NCBI GenBank assembly: GCA_963710735.1
Contig: CAVQBN010000001.1
Location: 124,001-188,000, forward strand
DNA: 64,000 nt
Source of the DNA: FEN-1297 sp963710735
GTDB taxonomy: Bacteria; Bacteroidota; Ignavibacteria; Ignavibacteriales; Ignavibacteriaceae
Direction: 5' to 3'
Within the stretch, counting starts at the first letter, position 1, and every line of letters starts with the position of its first letter. The notes below the pieces were generated by a model, which did not search any database, was not told the origin of the DNA, and was given only the letters and a program-made list of their open reading frames with translations. The position numbers were made by a program, and so were the translations under genes. Below are positions 46,783 through 55,104 of the stretch, one piece after another.

Positions 46783-48105
46783 TTAATAATGAATTGTTCC
46801 TAATGCTTTTTCTAAATCTATTTTACTTATCAAGACCTGGTAAAGAGCATTCAAATAATTAACCTGGGTTGATCTTAAATTTGTTTCTGCAGTAATAACA
46901 TTTAAATAAGTTTTTATCCCGGATTTATACTGAAGTTCAATTATCTTATAAACATTGTTTGCCAGTTCAAGGTTATCTTTTTGAGTTTGATAATTATTTA
47001 AGTTGCTCTTATAATTAGAAAGTGCTTGTGTATATTCAGTATTCACTGAACTTTTTAATGCAGATAAATCATAATCATAAAGTTTAAGTTGCAGCTCAGC
47101 TTGGTCGATCTGCTGTATTCTTTTCCCGCCTTGAAATATAGGGAACGATAATTGAAGTCCGATATAAGAGTTAGGATAATCTTGATTATATAATTTTGAT
47201 AATTGATCATTCTGAAAATTCAAATTATACTCACCGATTGCTGTTAAAGAAGGAAGAAAACTCCAGATATAGTAATCAAGGTTAGCTTTTTGTAATTTTT
47301 TATCTGTCTGTAACAATTGATATTCAATTCTATTTTGATAATTCAGCGCCTGCGAAGTATCTATTGCAATATTCTTTTCCATCTGAGACATATCATAATT
47401 CAACTGGAGACTACTATTGGGCGGATAGCCCATTTGCTCTTTTAAATTTGCATAACTGGTTTTTAATAATTCTTCATCCTGCCTTTTCTCTGCTTTCCCA
47501 TTATTAAGTGCGATTGTTGCTTGCATATAATCGGTTTTGTCTACAACTCCGCTTTTATATTGAGCATATGTATCTTTTAAACTTAACTCCAAACGTGCAA
47601 TATCCTGTGTAACTAAATCAATTTGATTTTGAGTTAACAATACAGAATAATATGCTTTACTTACATTTACAATTACATTTATATCATTCCTAACAGTTTG
47701 TTGTTTTGCTTGCTTGCGTACATCATGGGCTGTACTGCTTGCCAAAAGTACATCTCTGTTAAAAATAGTTTGAGTGAGGGAAAATTGACCACTTGACGTA
47801 TTGATTACTCCAAATTGAACCGGTCGGCCCTGAAAAATAGAAGTGGGGAGTCTGTAATTGTGTTGAAAATTAAAATTAAAATTTAATTGCGGAAACCAAT
47901 CGGCAAGTTTACTCTTTATCTCCTGGTCTGCAATTTTTTCATTTATCAAAGACTGCTGTACGGAGGGTTGGTGTTCAAGAGCATATTGAACGCAATCTTT
48001 TAATGAAGCTTTTTGCAGTAAAGAATCTGACTTAAATTGACCTTGAGAAAAAACTGGAGATACTGAAAATATTAATATGGATAGTAGCTGTAGGATTCTT
48101 TTCAT
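46783..48105 (-). CDS. TolC-family outer-membrane efflux channel
   Basis: This 440-residue protein has a signal peptide ending near SPVFSQG (about residues 15-21) and two OEP repeats made of long helices, with the repeat features GLQLSFPIFQGG and SYAQYKSG/LQYKSG typical of the family. It is the first gene of the efflux operon, 86 nt ahead of the adaptor gene. Encoding all three parts together suggests a self-sufficient tripartite pump. Confidence 0.92.
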   Translation of the reverse strand: MKRILQLLSILIFSVSPVFSQGQFKSDSLLQKASLKDCVQYALEHQPSVQQSLINEKIADQEIKSKLADWFPQLNFNFNFQHNYRLPTSIFQGRPVQFGVINTSSGQFSLTQTIFNRDVLLASSTAHDVRKQAKQQTVRNDINVIVNVSKAYYSVLLTQNQIDLVTQDIARLELSLKDTYAQYKSGVVDKTDYMQATIALNNGKAEKRQDEELLKTSYANLKEQMGYPPNSSLQLNYDMSQMEKNIAIDTSQALNYQNRIEYQLLQTDKKLQKANLDYYIWSFLPSLTAIGEYNLNFQNDQLSKLYNQDYPNSYIGLQLSFPIFQGGKRIQQIDQAELQLKLYDYDLSALKSSVNTEYTQALSNYKSNLNNYQTQKDNLELANNVYKIIELQYKSGIKTYLNVITAETNLRSTQVNYLNALYQVLISKIDLEKALGTIHY

Positions 48106-48532
48106 ATAAAGTTAAATATTAACTAAATGTTGTAATTGTAAATTTTGGTAATGAGACAAACCTAATATTATTAAAGTTTAATAGACTTGACGTAAATCAT
48201 TCAAATCTCAGTTCGTAAATTTTGTATTATACTAAAAGGTGAAGATTTAAAACACTATAAATACTAAATATCATTAATTAGAAGATTTGATTTCATTAGA
48301 TTGATTTATGATATATCTAATTTTTAATGTTTTATATTTTAACTTATTATTAGTTAATTTGAATATTTTTGAAATTGTGAGAGCATCTAGTTATCGCTTA
48401 TCAAAAAGAAATACCCAAATTATATTCTAATTTATAAAGAATATGTATTTATTCTTTTCTAATAAATTATAACTCTTCTCAAATGATCTAAATGGAAAAT
48501 CCGCTTTTGTAGATAAATATAGAATTATTATA
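48106..48532. other. intergenic stretch, nothing seen
   Basis: 427 AT-rich bases lie between two minus-strand genes. The promoter of the efflux operon should be in the part next to 48105, but I cannot pick one out with confidence. No small gene, stem-loop terminator or repeat was recognised. Confidence 0.5.
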
Positions 48533-49171
48533 TTAGAAATAGAATCTAAATCCAACCCTTAACATAATACCGCTCATGTCAAATGTTCTAGAAAATACTT
48601 TTGTACGCCCGGTTTGCGGGTCATAAACACTATATTCCCAACTGGGTTGAGAATAGTGATAACCTAATTCAATTAAAGCGTCAGAACGCGGACCGAGTTC
48701 ATACGCTAGACCACCACCAAGACGCCATGCAAAATCAAATGCCCCGTGAAAAGAACTGTTATCGGGATTATCATAATTGCGGTAAAAAATTAAAAGCATT
48801 TCAACGCCAGCACTGCCGGTAAAATAAGCATTAGCTCTTGGTGCTATAGGCCAACTGGCAGTAAATGTTCCCATTAAAGGGATTGCATGTAAATTAGTTT
48901 TAGCCCTCAATTCATTTAGTGAGCTGTTAGGACCGTAAAAATCATTAAGCTGTGATACTAGATTTTCATCAGTATAGTTTTTATTAAACCAATCAAGACT
49001 CCATCCAATAATAAAATTATTATCGATATACCAACCGCCTTCATATCCGATAATGAAACCAGCGTTTGTAGCAGATGGGTCAAAAAGTCCGAATTTTACA
49101 CTCCCGAAATGTGATTGGGCTGAAGTAAAAACCGGGAAAAATAATAATATTAAAAAAAACAATTTTTTCAT
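48533..49171 (-). CDS. outer-membrane beta-barrel protein
   Basis: About 212 residues from the ATG at 49171 (a TTG two codons earlier is possible). A signal peptide MKKLFFLILLFFPVFTSAQS is followed by glycine/aromatic-rich strands (SVKFGLFDPS, GFIIGYEGGWYID) and a final GIMLRVGFRFYF with the C-terminal aromatic expected of barrel proteins. It resembles the porin-like OMP_b-brl class common in Bacteroidota. Function unknown. Monocistronic. Confidence 0.78.
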   Translation of the reverse strand: MKKLFFLILLFFPVFTSAQSHFGSVKFGLFDPSATNAGFIIGYEGGWYIDNNFIIGWSLDWFNKNYTDENLVSQLNDFYGPNSSLNELRAKTNLHAIPLMGTFTASWPIAPRANAYFTGSAGVEMLLIFYRNYDNPDNSSFHGAFDFAWRLGGGLAYELGPRSDALIELGYHYSQPSWEYSVYDPQTGRTKVFSRTFDMSGIMLRVGFRFYF

Positions 49172-49486
49172 AAACAAACCTGAATCATTTATTGATGATG
49201 ATATTGAGCAAGATCAGTGCCACTAAATTAGTATAAATTCTTCTTATATTTAATAAAATTTACCGCAGTAATGTACATAAATTAAATCTCAATGATTTTT
49301 ATAATAGACATTACATAGAATTACTTGTTATTGTTATTACTTATTATTCAAAAATTCTATTCACTGAAAATAAATTAAATATCTTTTTTTATTATAGATT
49401 TTTGAATGATTAGGAATTCACTTTGCAAAGTGGATATTAGAGATTAAATTTATTTTGATAAAAATATTGATTTGGAGTATAATTTT
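49172..49486. other. divergent intergenic region, nothing specific seen
   Basis: About 315 AT-rich bases lie between the divergent beta-barrel and acetyltransferase genes. Both promoters are expected here. No operator or structured RNA stands out. Confidence 0.5.
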
Positions 49487-50044
49487 ATGGAAAAGGGAAA
49501 ATTAACTAATCCATTTCTAATCGGGGAAAAAATTTATTTACGTTCTATCGAACCTGGTGATGAAATAATAATAGCAGAGTCAGAAAATCATCCCGATGCC
49601 CGCGGAAGTTTATATTATGCTCTGCCGTCTTCAACGGAAATTCAACTAACAAGAATGAAACAAAAGGTACAGGATCATTCAACAATATTTTTTACTATAT
49701 GTACAAAGAATCCTAATGTGCCCATTGGCTGTACCTCTTTTGTACGCATTGATTGGGTGGGGAGAATGGCAACATTTTATATTGCAATTGCGGCAAAAGA
49801 AAATTGGTCGCAAGGTTATGGAACGGAAGCAACAAAGCTGATGGTTGATTATGGTTTTGAGACTCTGGGAATGAATAGAATTCAGCTTCATGTTAGTGCT
49901 GAAAATGAAAGGGCTGTTAAAGTTTATGAAAAGATCGGATTTATTAAAGAGGGTACCTTAAGACAGGCTATGTTTTATAATAATCATTTTATCAATTTCT
50001 TTTTAATGTCGATTATTAAAGACGATTGGGTGAAATTAAATTAA
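49487..50044 (+). CDS. GNAT-family N-acetyltransferase (RimJ/RimL-like)
   Basis: About 185 residues from the ATG at 49487, which has GGAG 9 nt upstream; an in-frame TTG at 49472 is less likely. The fold is Acetyltransf_3: LRSIEPGDE near the N-terminus, the acetyl-CoA loop WSQGYGTEATKLM (motif A, QGYGTEA) and a C-terminal VYEKIGFIKEG typical of RimJ/RimL and spermidine acetyltransferases. The substrate is unknown. The second half of this gene is repeated almost perfectly at 52594-52867 on the far side of the GH32 gene. Confidence 0.85.
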   Translation: MEKGKLTNPFLIGEKIYLRSIEPGDEIIIAESENHPDARGSLYYALPSSTEIQLTRMKQKVQDHSTIFFTICTKNPNVPIGCTSFVRIDWVGRMATFYIAIAAKENWSQGYGTEATKLMVDYGFETLGMNRIQLHVSAENERAVKVYEKIGFIKEGTLRQAMFYNNHFINFFLMSIIKDDWVKLN

Positions 50045-50435
50045 TAAATTAAATATTTTTTTTGAAATAAATATGCATCACATTTGGTTTATACTTGTAT
50101 TTTTGCATAATTCCATGGAATAAAATTCATTGATTATAACCTTATTTGGCAAGCTGCTCAATTCGATGTCTTCTTATAACACAAAGGCAGAAATCAAAAT
50201 CATTGTTAATGTTCTTTAAACGAGATAGAGATTTATTCATAAAAATTTCGGCAATAAATTAAATAGGATTAAAATCATGAAATAGCTTCTGGCTAATATT
50301 TATTTTCGTTTTTGGACCCAATCCATTATGATCATGATTATTAATTTTATACACAAGAAAACATTATTTATTATTAATTAAAAAATATATGCAAATGGTT
50401 AGATGATCTAAACTTCAAATGAAAAAGGAATTATA
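50045..50435. other. intergenic region upstream of the GH32 gene with one small palindrome
   Basis: 391 AT-rich bases without a gene. Just before the GH32 start, TTAGAT and ATCTAA flank a single G (50399-50411), a possible binding site for a dimeric regulator. Its sequence differs from the operator at 53030-53047. Otherwise nothing was recognised. Confidence 0.4.
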
Positions 50436-52481
50436 ATGATCTTCAATAAAAAAATAATTTATTTATTCTATTTTATTACGATCAGTGTTTTATTTAATCC
50501 GGAAATAAAATCTCAAACAAAAGAGACTTATAATGAAATATATAGGCCTCAATTTCATTTTACACCAGCTAAAAATTGGATGAACGACCCAAACGGACTT
50601 GTATATTATAATAAAATATATCATCTATTCTTTCAATATAATCCATTTGGTAACAAGTGGGGCCATATGAGTTGGGGTCATGCAATAAGCAAGGATTTAG
50701 TGCATTGGAAAGAATTGCCTGTAGCTATACCAGAAGAAAACGGGATAATGGCATTTTCAGGCAGTTCTGTGGTTGATTGGGATAATTCAAGCGGATTCGA
50801 AAAAGATGGGGAACCACCATTGGTTGCAATTTATACTGGAAGGCGAGATACAGATAATACTCAATATCAATGCCTAGCTTATAGTAATGATTCAGGAGAA
50901 ACATGGGCTGAATATAAAAATAATCCAGTTATTAATATTAATTCAAAAGATTTTAGAGATCCGAAGGTTTTCTGGTATTCGCCAGATAAAAAATGGGTGA
51001 TGGTTGTTGCGTTATCGGCTGAACATAAGATTAGATTGTATGAGTCACTTAACTTAAAAAAATGGAAATTGATGAGTGAATTTGGGCCAGCAGGTGCTAT
51101 AGATGGAGTTTGGGAATGCCCGGATCTGTTCCCGCTTAAAGTAGATGATAACGGTCAAAAAATTAAATGGGTTCTAGATGTTAATCTAGGGAGCGGAAGC
51201 GTGGCAGGCGGATCTGGTGCACAATACTTTGTGGGTAATTTTGACGGGAAAAAATTTACAGCGGATAAAGAGTTTTTATCATCAAAAAAACTAAAAAATA
51301 ATACACCTCAAGGAATTATGATAGCAGATTTTGAAGGAAGGAATTATGGTGATTGGAAAGTGACAGGAGATGCATTCGGAAATTTACCAGCAAAAGGCAG
51401 TTTAAAAAATCAAGGCACGTTTACAGGATATATCGGCAAGGGACTAGTAAATAGCTTTCATGGCGGAGATGTATCCACCGGAACTTTGACCTCGCCATCA
51501 TTTAAAATTAAAGATAAATACATAAGCTTTCTAATAGGAGGCGGACATCACCCAAACACTACATGTATAAATCTTTTAATAGGTGGTAAAGTAGTAAGAA
51601 AATCAACCGGAAAGAATAATGAAAATCTTGAATGGAATTCATGGGATGTAAATCAATATTTAACAAAAGATGCAACAATTCAAATTGTGGATAATGATAA
51701 AGGCGGGTGGGGACATATAAATATTGACCAGATTATGCAAACTAATAGAGTTATTACTATAGAAAAGAATAATGCACACTGGGTGGATTACGGTAAGGAT
51801 TTTTATGCAGCAGTGTCTTATTCGGATATACCAGCAAAAGACGGCAGACGTATTTGGATAGGATGGATGAGTAATTGGCAGTATGCACAGGATTTGCCAA
51901 CAAATCCATGGAGAAATGCCCAATCTATACCAAGATCACTATCTTTAAAAACATTTACAGATGGAATAAGATTGATTCAAAAACCTGTAAATGAACTAAG
52001 TGAATTGAGAGGAGAAAAATTCCAATTCAAAGATATTACATTAGGAGAGAATAATAGACTATTTGAAGCAAAAGATTTGAAAGGCAGTACATTAGAAATT
52101 GAAGCGGAAATAGAATTAGGCACTTCAAACAATTTTGGGTTTGAAGTAAGAAAAGGCGATGATCAAAAAACTATAATAGGTTATAATGTATTGAAACATA
52201 GTTTGTTTATAGATAGATCAAAATCAGGTGATACAAAGTTTAATGATCAATTTACGGGCATTCAAACAGCACCGTTAATGCCAGAATCAAAAAAGATAAG
52301 GCTTCATATATTTATAGATAAATCTTCTTTAGAAGTATTTGCAAATGAAGGAGAAATAGTAATGACAGATCTGATTTTTCCTTCAGAATCAAGTTCCGGG
52401 TTAGACTTCTTTGTAAAAGGCGGGGAAGTACAAATAAAAAAGTTAAGTGTGTGGAAGTTAAGATCAATATGGGAGAAATAA
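50436..52481 (+). CDS. GH32 fructan hydrolase (levanase/inulinase-like), secreted
   Basis: This 681-residue protein starts with a signal peptide (to about residue 26). GH32 catalytic motifs are complete: WMNDPNG with nucleophile Asp51, FRDPK with Asp175, and WECPD with acid/base Glu227. About 130 residues (roughly 300-430, DFEGRNYGDWKVTG to GGWGHINIDQI) interrupt the five-blade propeller as an extra beta-sandwich module, an arrangement known in fructan hydrolases of Bacteroidota and Planctomycetes. The C-terminal GH32C sandwich ends with SLEVFANEGE. It releases fructose from fructans outside the inner membrane. The nearby LacI, polyol dehydrogenase and TonB receptor suggest one fructan-use locus. 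Confidence 0.92.
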   Translation: MIFNKKIIYLFYFITISVLFNPEIKSQTKETYNEIYRPQFHFTPAKNWMNDPNGLVYYNKIYHLFFQYNPFGNKWGHMSWGHAISKDLVHWKELPVAIPEENGIMAFSGSSVVDWDNSSGFEKDGEPPLVAIYTGRRDTDNTQYQCLAYSNDSGETWAEYKNNPVININSKDFRDPKVFWYSPDKKWVMVVALSAEHKIRLYESLNLKKWKLMSEFGPAGAIDGVWECPDLFPLKVDDNGQKIKWVLDVNLGSGSVAGGSGAQYFVGNFDGKKFTADKEFLSSKKLKNNTPQGIMIADFEGRNYGDWKVTGDAFGNLPAKGSLKNQGTFTGYIGKGLVNSFHGGDVSTGTLTSPSFKIKDKYISFLIGGGHHPNTTCINLLIGGKVVRKSTGKNNENLEWNSWDVNQYLTKDATIQIVDNDKGGWGHINIDQIMQTNRVITIEKNNAHWVDYGKDFYAAVSYSDIPAKDGRRIWIGWMSNWQYAQDLPTNPWRNAQSIPRSLSLKTFTDGIRLIQKPVNELSELRGEKFQFKDITLGENNRLFEAKDLKGSTLEIEAEIELGTSNNFGFEVRKGDDQKTIIGYNVLKHSLFIDRSKSGDTKFNDQFTGIQTAPLMPESKKIRLHIFIDKSSLEVFANEGEIVMTDLIFPSESSSGLDFFVKGGEVQIKKLSVWKLRSIWEK

Positions 52482-52593
52482 ATTAAGCTTAGAAGTAATT
52501 AATAATTAAACCAATTTTATATGATAGTAGAACGTTAATAATATAAGAAGACTGATAATTATTGAAATAGCAATTGCAGTTTTAGGAGGATTC

Positions 52594-52867
52594 TTATATA
52601 GCTATTACTTTTAAAGAAAATTGGTCGCAAGGTTATGGAACGGAAGCAACAAAGCTGATGGTCGATTATGGTTTTGGGACTCTGGGGATGAATAGAATTC
52701 AGCTTCATGTTAGTGCTGAAAATGAAAGGGCTGTTAAAGTTTATGAGAAAACGGGATTTATTAAAGAGGGGAAATTAAGACAGGCCATGTTTTATGATAA
52801 CCACTTTATTGATTTCTTTTTGATGTCAATTCTTAGAGAGGAATGGGTAAAAATTAAAAACAAATAA
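52594..52867 (+). pseudogene. truncated duplicate of the GNAT acetyltransferase gene
   Basis: The last 90 or so codons of the acetyltransferase gene at 49487-50044 recur here with very few DNA differences (for example the whole QGYGTEATKLM region). Everything before the strand leading into motif A is missing, so no start codon belongs to the frame except an internal ATG at 52658 that lies after most of the CoA loop. It is presumably non-functional. It sits just downstream of the GH32 gene, so the two copies bracket that gene as direct repeats. Confidence 0.85.
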
Positions 52868-52995
52868 ATATTAGGACACACTCCAATAACATAAATCTAT
52901 CTATATATATAGTCACTATCCATTCTCAAATAATCAAATTGAATCCGATATTACGATTTTAAAAAATATTACTGAAATTTAATTTGAAATTATAT

Positions 52996-53047
52996 TGACT
53001 TAAAAAATAAAATCACTTACATTTGTAACTAGTTAAACGTTTAACTA
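52996..53047 (+). promoter_or_regulatory. promoter and autoregulatory operator of the LacI gene
   Basis: TTGACT at 52996 and TACATTTG at 53018-53025 have 19 nt between TTG and TA, fitting the Bacteroidota TTG/TAnnTTTG promoter. Immediately after is an 18-bp perfect palindrome TAGTTAAACGTTTAACTA (53030-53047) with the central CG of LacI-family operators, covering the expected transcription start. It ends 3 nt before the ATG, so the transcript is almost leaderless. Repression by the adjacent LacI protein is the natural reading. Confidence 0.75.
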
Positions 53048-53050
53048 AAA

Positions 53051-54070
53051 ATGACTAATCCAACAATAAAAGACGTTGCAAAAAAGGCGAATGTATCAAT
53101 TGCTACTGTTTCACTGGTAGTACACAATAATCGTAGAATTTCCGAAGAAACAAAACTAAGAGTTAATGATGCAATCAAAAAGCTGAATTATCATCCATCA
53201 AGATCTGCAAGGGGGTTAGTCTCAAGAAAAACCGGCAATATTGGTTTTATTTTAACTAACGATCACTTTTTAAGAACGGAACCTTTTTATACCCATATTT
53301 TTATAGGTACGGAGTTCGAAGCCAGAGAAAATGAACTTTTTGTTTTATTGACAACGGTTAATTCTAGTTATTCGGAAAACGATTCTCTGCCACGGTTTAT
53401 TTTAGATAGAAGTGTTGATGGAATTATCATTGCGGGTAAGATACCTTCTAATTTACTTGAGAAATTATCACATTATAAATTACCTATTGTATTTATAGAT
53501 TATCTGCCCGAAAATAAAAAGTACCCTGGAGTGTTTGTGGATAATATTTGCGGTGGGAAACTCGCAACAGAGCATTTAATTGAATTAGGGCATAAAAATA
53601 TTGCATTCATCGGCGGTGATATTGAACATCCTAGTATTAAAGATAGATTTAATGGTTATAAACAAGCTTTAAGTGATGCAAAAATATCTTTAAACAAAAA
53701 TATAATTGAAATAAAGGAAGAATATCCGGGTCGAATTAATGGTTACAATGCAGCTAAAAAACTTTTGAGCAATGGAAATAGTTTAACTGCAGTTTTTGCT
53801 TGCAACGATGCCATGGCAATTGGTTTCATCCAATATTTAAGGGAAAAGGGTTTGAAAGTGCCCCAGGATATTTCGGTGATCGGATTTGATGATGTTGTTC
53901 CGGAAAATTCTTTCGAACCGGCATTAAGTACTGTAAAAATTTCCAAAATGGAAATGGGTGTAGAAGCAATGAAATTGATGTCGTCTATTTTAAAAGGACA
54001 GATAAGCGGAAATAAAAAAATATTAGTCCCCGTTGAACTGGTTATTAGAAAATCAACTAACATAATTTAA
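53051..54070 (+). CDS. LacI-family transcriptional regulator
   Basis: This 339-residue repressor has the helix-turn-helix TIKDVAKKANVSIATVSLV (4-22), hinge helix LNYHPSRSARGL, and a periplasmic-binding-protein-type sugar domain ending with VIGFDDVVPE and the usual ELVIRKS. It probably senses a sugar or sugar phosphate from fructan breakdown. Its own start is overlapped by a perfect palindrome fitting a LacI operator. A 7-nt gap leads to the dehydrogenase gene, so they are co-transcribed. Confidence 0.93.
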   Translation: MTNPTIKDVAKKANVSIATVSLVVHNNRRISEETKLRVNDAIKKLNYHPSRSARGLVSRKTGNIGFILTNDHFLRTEPFYTHIFIGTEFEARENELFVLLTTVNSSYSENDSLPRFILDRSVDGIIIAGKIPSNLLEKLSHYKLPIVFIDYLPENKKYPGVFVDNICGGKLATEHLIELGHKNIAFIGGDIEHPSIKDRFNGYKQALSDAKISLNKNIIEIKEEYPGRINGYNAAKKLLSNGNSLTAVFACNDAMAIGFIQYLREKGLKVPQDISVIGFDDVVPENSFEPALSTVKISKMEMGVEAMKLMSSILKGQISGNKKILVPVELVIRKSTNII

Positions 54071-54077
54071 AATATTT

Positions 54078-55091
54078 ATGCGGGCAGCAATATTTAAAGG
54101 GCCTTACAGGCTCGAAATGAATGACTTCACTTTATCTAAATTAGAAAAAAAAGAACTTCTGATTAAGGTTGATGTTTGCGGATTGTGCGGCACTGACTTT
54201 CACATCTATAAAGGAGAATCATATTCAAAACCGCCTGTTATTCCAGGACATGAATTTGTAGGTACAGTAGTCGATAAAGGATTGGAAGTAAATGGAATTA
54301 ATATTGGCGACAGGGTAGCAATAGATCCTAATATCTATTGCGGTGAGTGCCAATACTGCAGGGCCGGTAAAATTAATTATTGTGAAAATTTAAGAGCACT
54401 CGGTGTGAGTATAAATGGCGGCTTTGCTGAATATTCCATTGTTCCATTATCTCAAGTTTATTTGTTACCTAAAGATTTTTCATTTAACTCAGCAGCTTTT
54501 TCCGAACCTCTTTCGTGTTGTATAAGAGGAATGGATCAGGCTTCAATTAAGCATGGAGAAAATTTAGTTATACTAGGCAGCGGAACGATTGGTTTGTTGA
54601 TGCTTCAACTAGCCAAAATATCTGGTGCTGGAAAAATTATCATAATTGAACCGGTAGCTGAAAAGCGATCAATTGCACTTCAACTTGGTGCCGATTATGC
54701 ATTGGATTCAAATTCTCCTGAATTATTCAATCAAATTACGGATTTAACATTAGGAGGTCCTGATGTTGTAATTGAATGTGTTGGAAAAAGTTCAGCTGCT
54801 GATTTAGCTGTAAAAATTACTAAAAGAGGTGGAAGAGTTATAATATTTGGACTATCAGAAAAATCAGATTATTTAAAACTTAATCTTCAAGAATTATTTC
54901 TGAAAGAATTGACCATTAAGAGTTCATTATTAAATCCTTTTACTTTTTCTCGAGCAGTAAATCTATTAATAAATAAAAAGATTCAAGTAGAAAATTTTAA
55001 ACCTGTTCTAGTAAATCTTGAGAATCTTGAAAAAATATTGTCACAGCCTAGAAACCTAACTGTAATCAAATATCAAATAACACCTAACTAA
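54078..55091 (+). CDS. zinc-dependent alcohol/polyol dehydrogenase (MDR family)
   Basis: This 337-residue medium-chain dehydrogenase has catalytic zinc ligands Cys37 (CGTD), His58 and Glu59 (PGHE), structural zinc cysteines 88, 91, 94 and 102, and the NAD(P)-binding GSGTIGLL (near 170). It resembles sorbitol, L-threonine and butanediol dehydrogenases. In this locus oxidation or reduction of fructose, sorbitol or mannitol is plausible. It lies between the LacI gene and a T9SS-sorted surface protein, with 13 nt to the latter. Confidence 0.86.
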   Translation: MRAAIFKGPYRLEMNDFTLSKLEKKELLIKVDVCGLCGTDFHIYKGESYSKPPVIPGHEFVGTVVDKGLEVNGINIGDRVAIDPNIYCGECQYCRAGKINYCENLRALGVSINGGFAEYSIVPLSQVYLLPKDFSFNSAAFSEPLSCCIRGMDQASIKHGENLVILGSGTIGLLMLQLAKISGAGKIIIIEPVAEKRSIALQLGADYALDSNSPELFNQITDLTLGGPDVVIECVGKSSAADLAVKITKRGGRVIIFGLSEKSDYLKLNLQELFLKELTIKSSLLNPFTFSRAVNLLINKKIQVENFKPVLVNLENLEKILSQPRNLTVIKYQITPN

Positions 55092-55104
55092 AAAGGAGCT
55101 CGCT

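Noticed and set aside
49797..52867. Transposon origin of the acetyltransferase duplication
   Set aside because: No transposase or terminal inverted repeats flank the GH32 segment.
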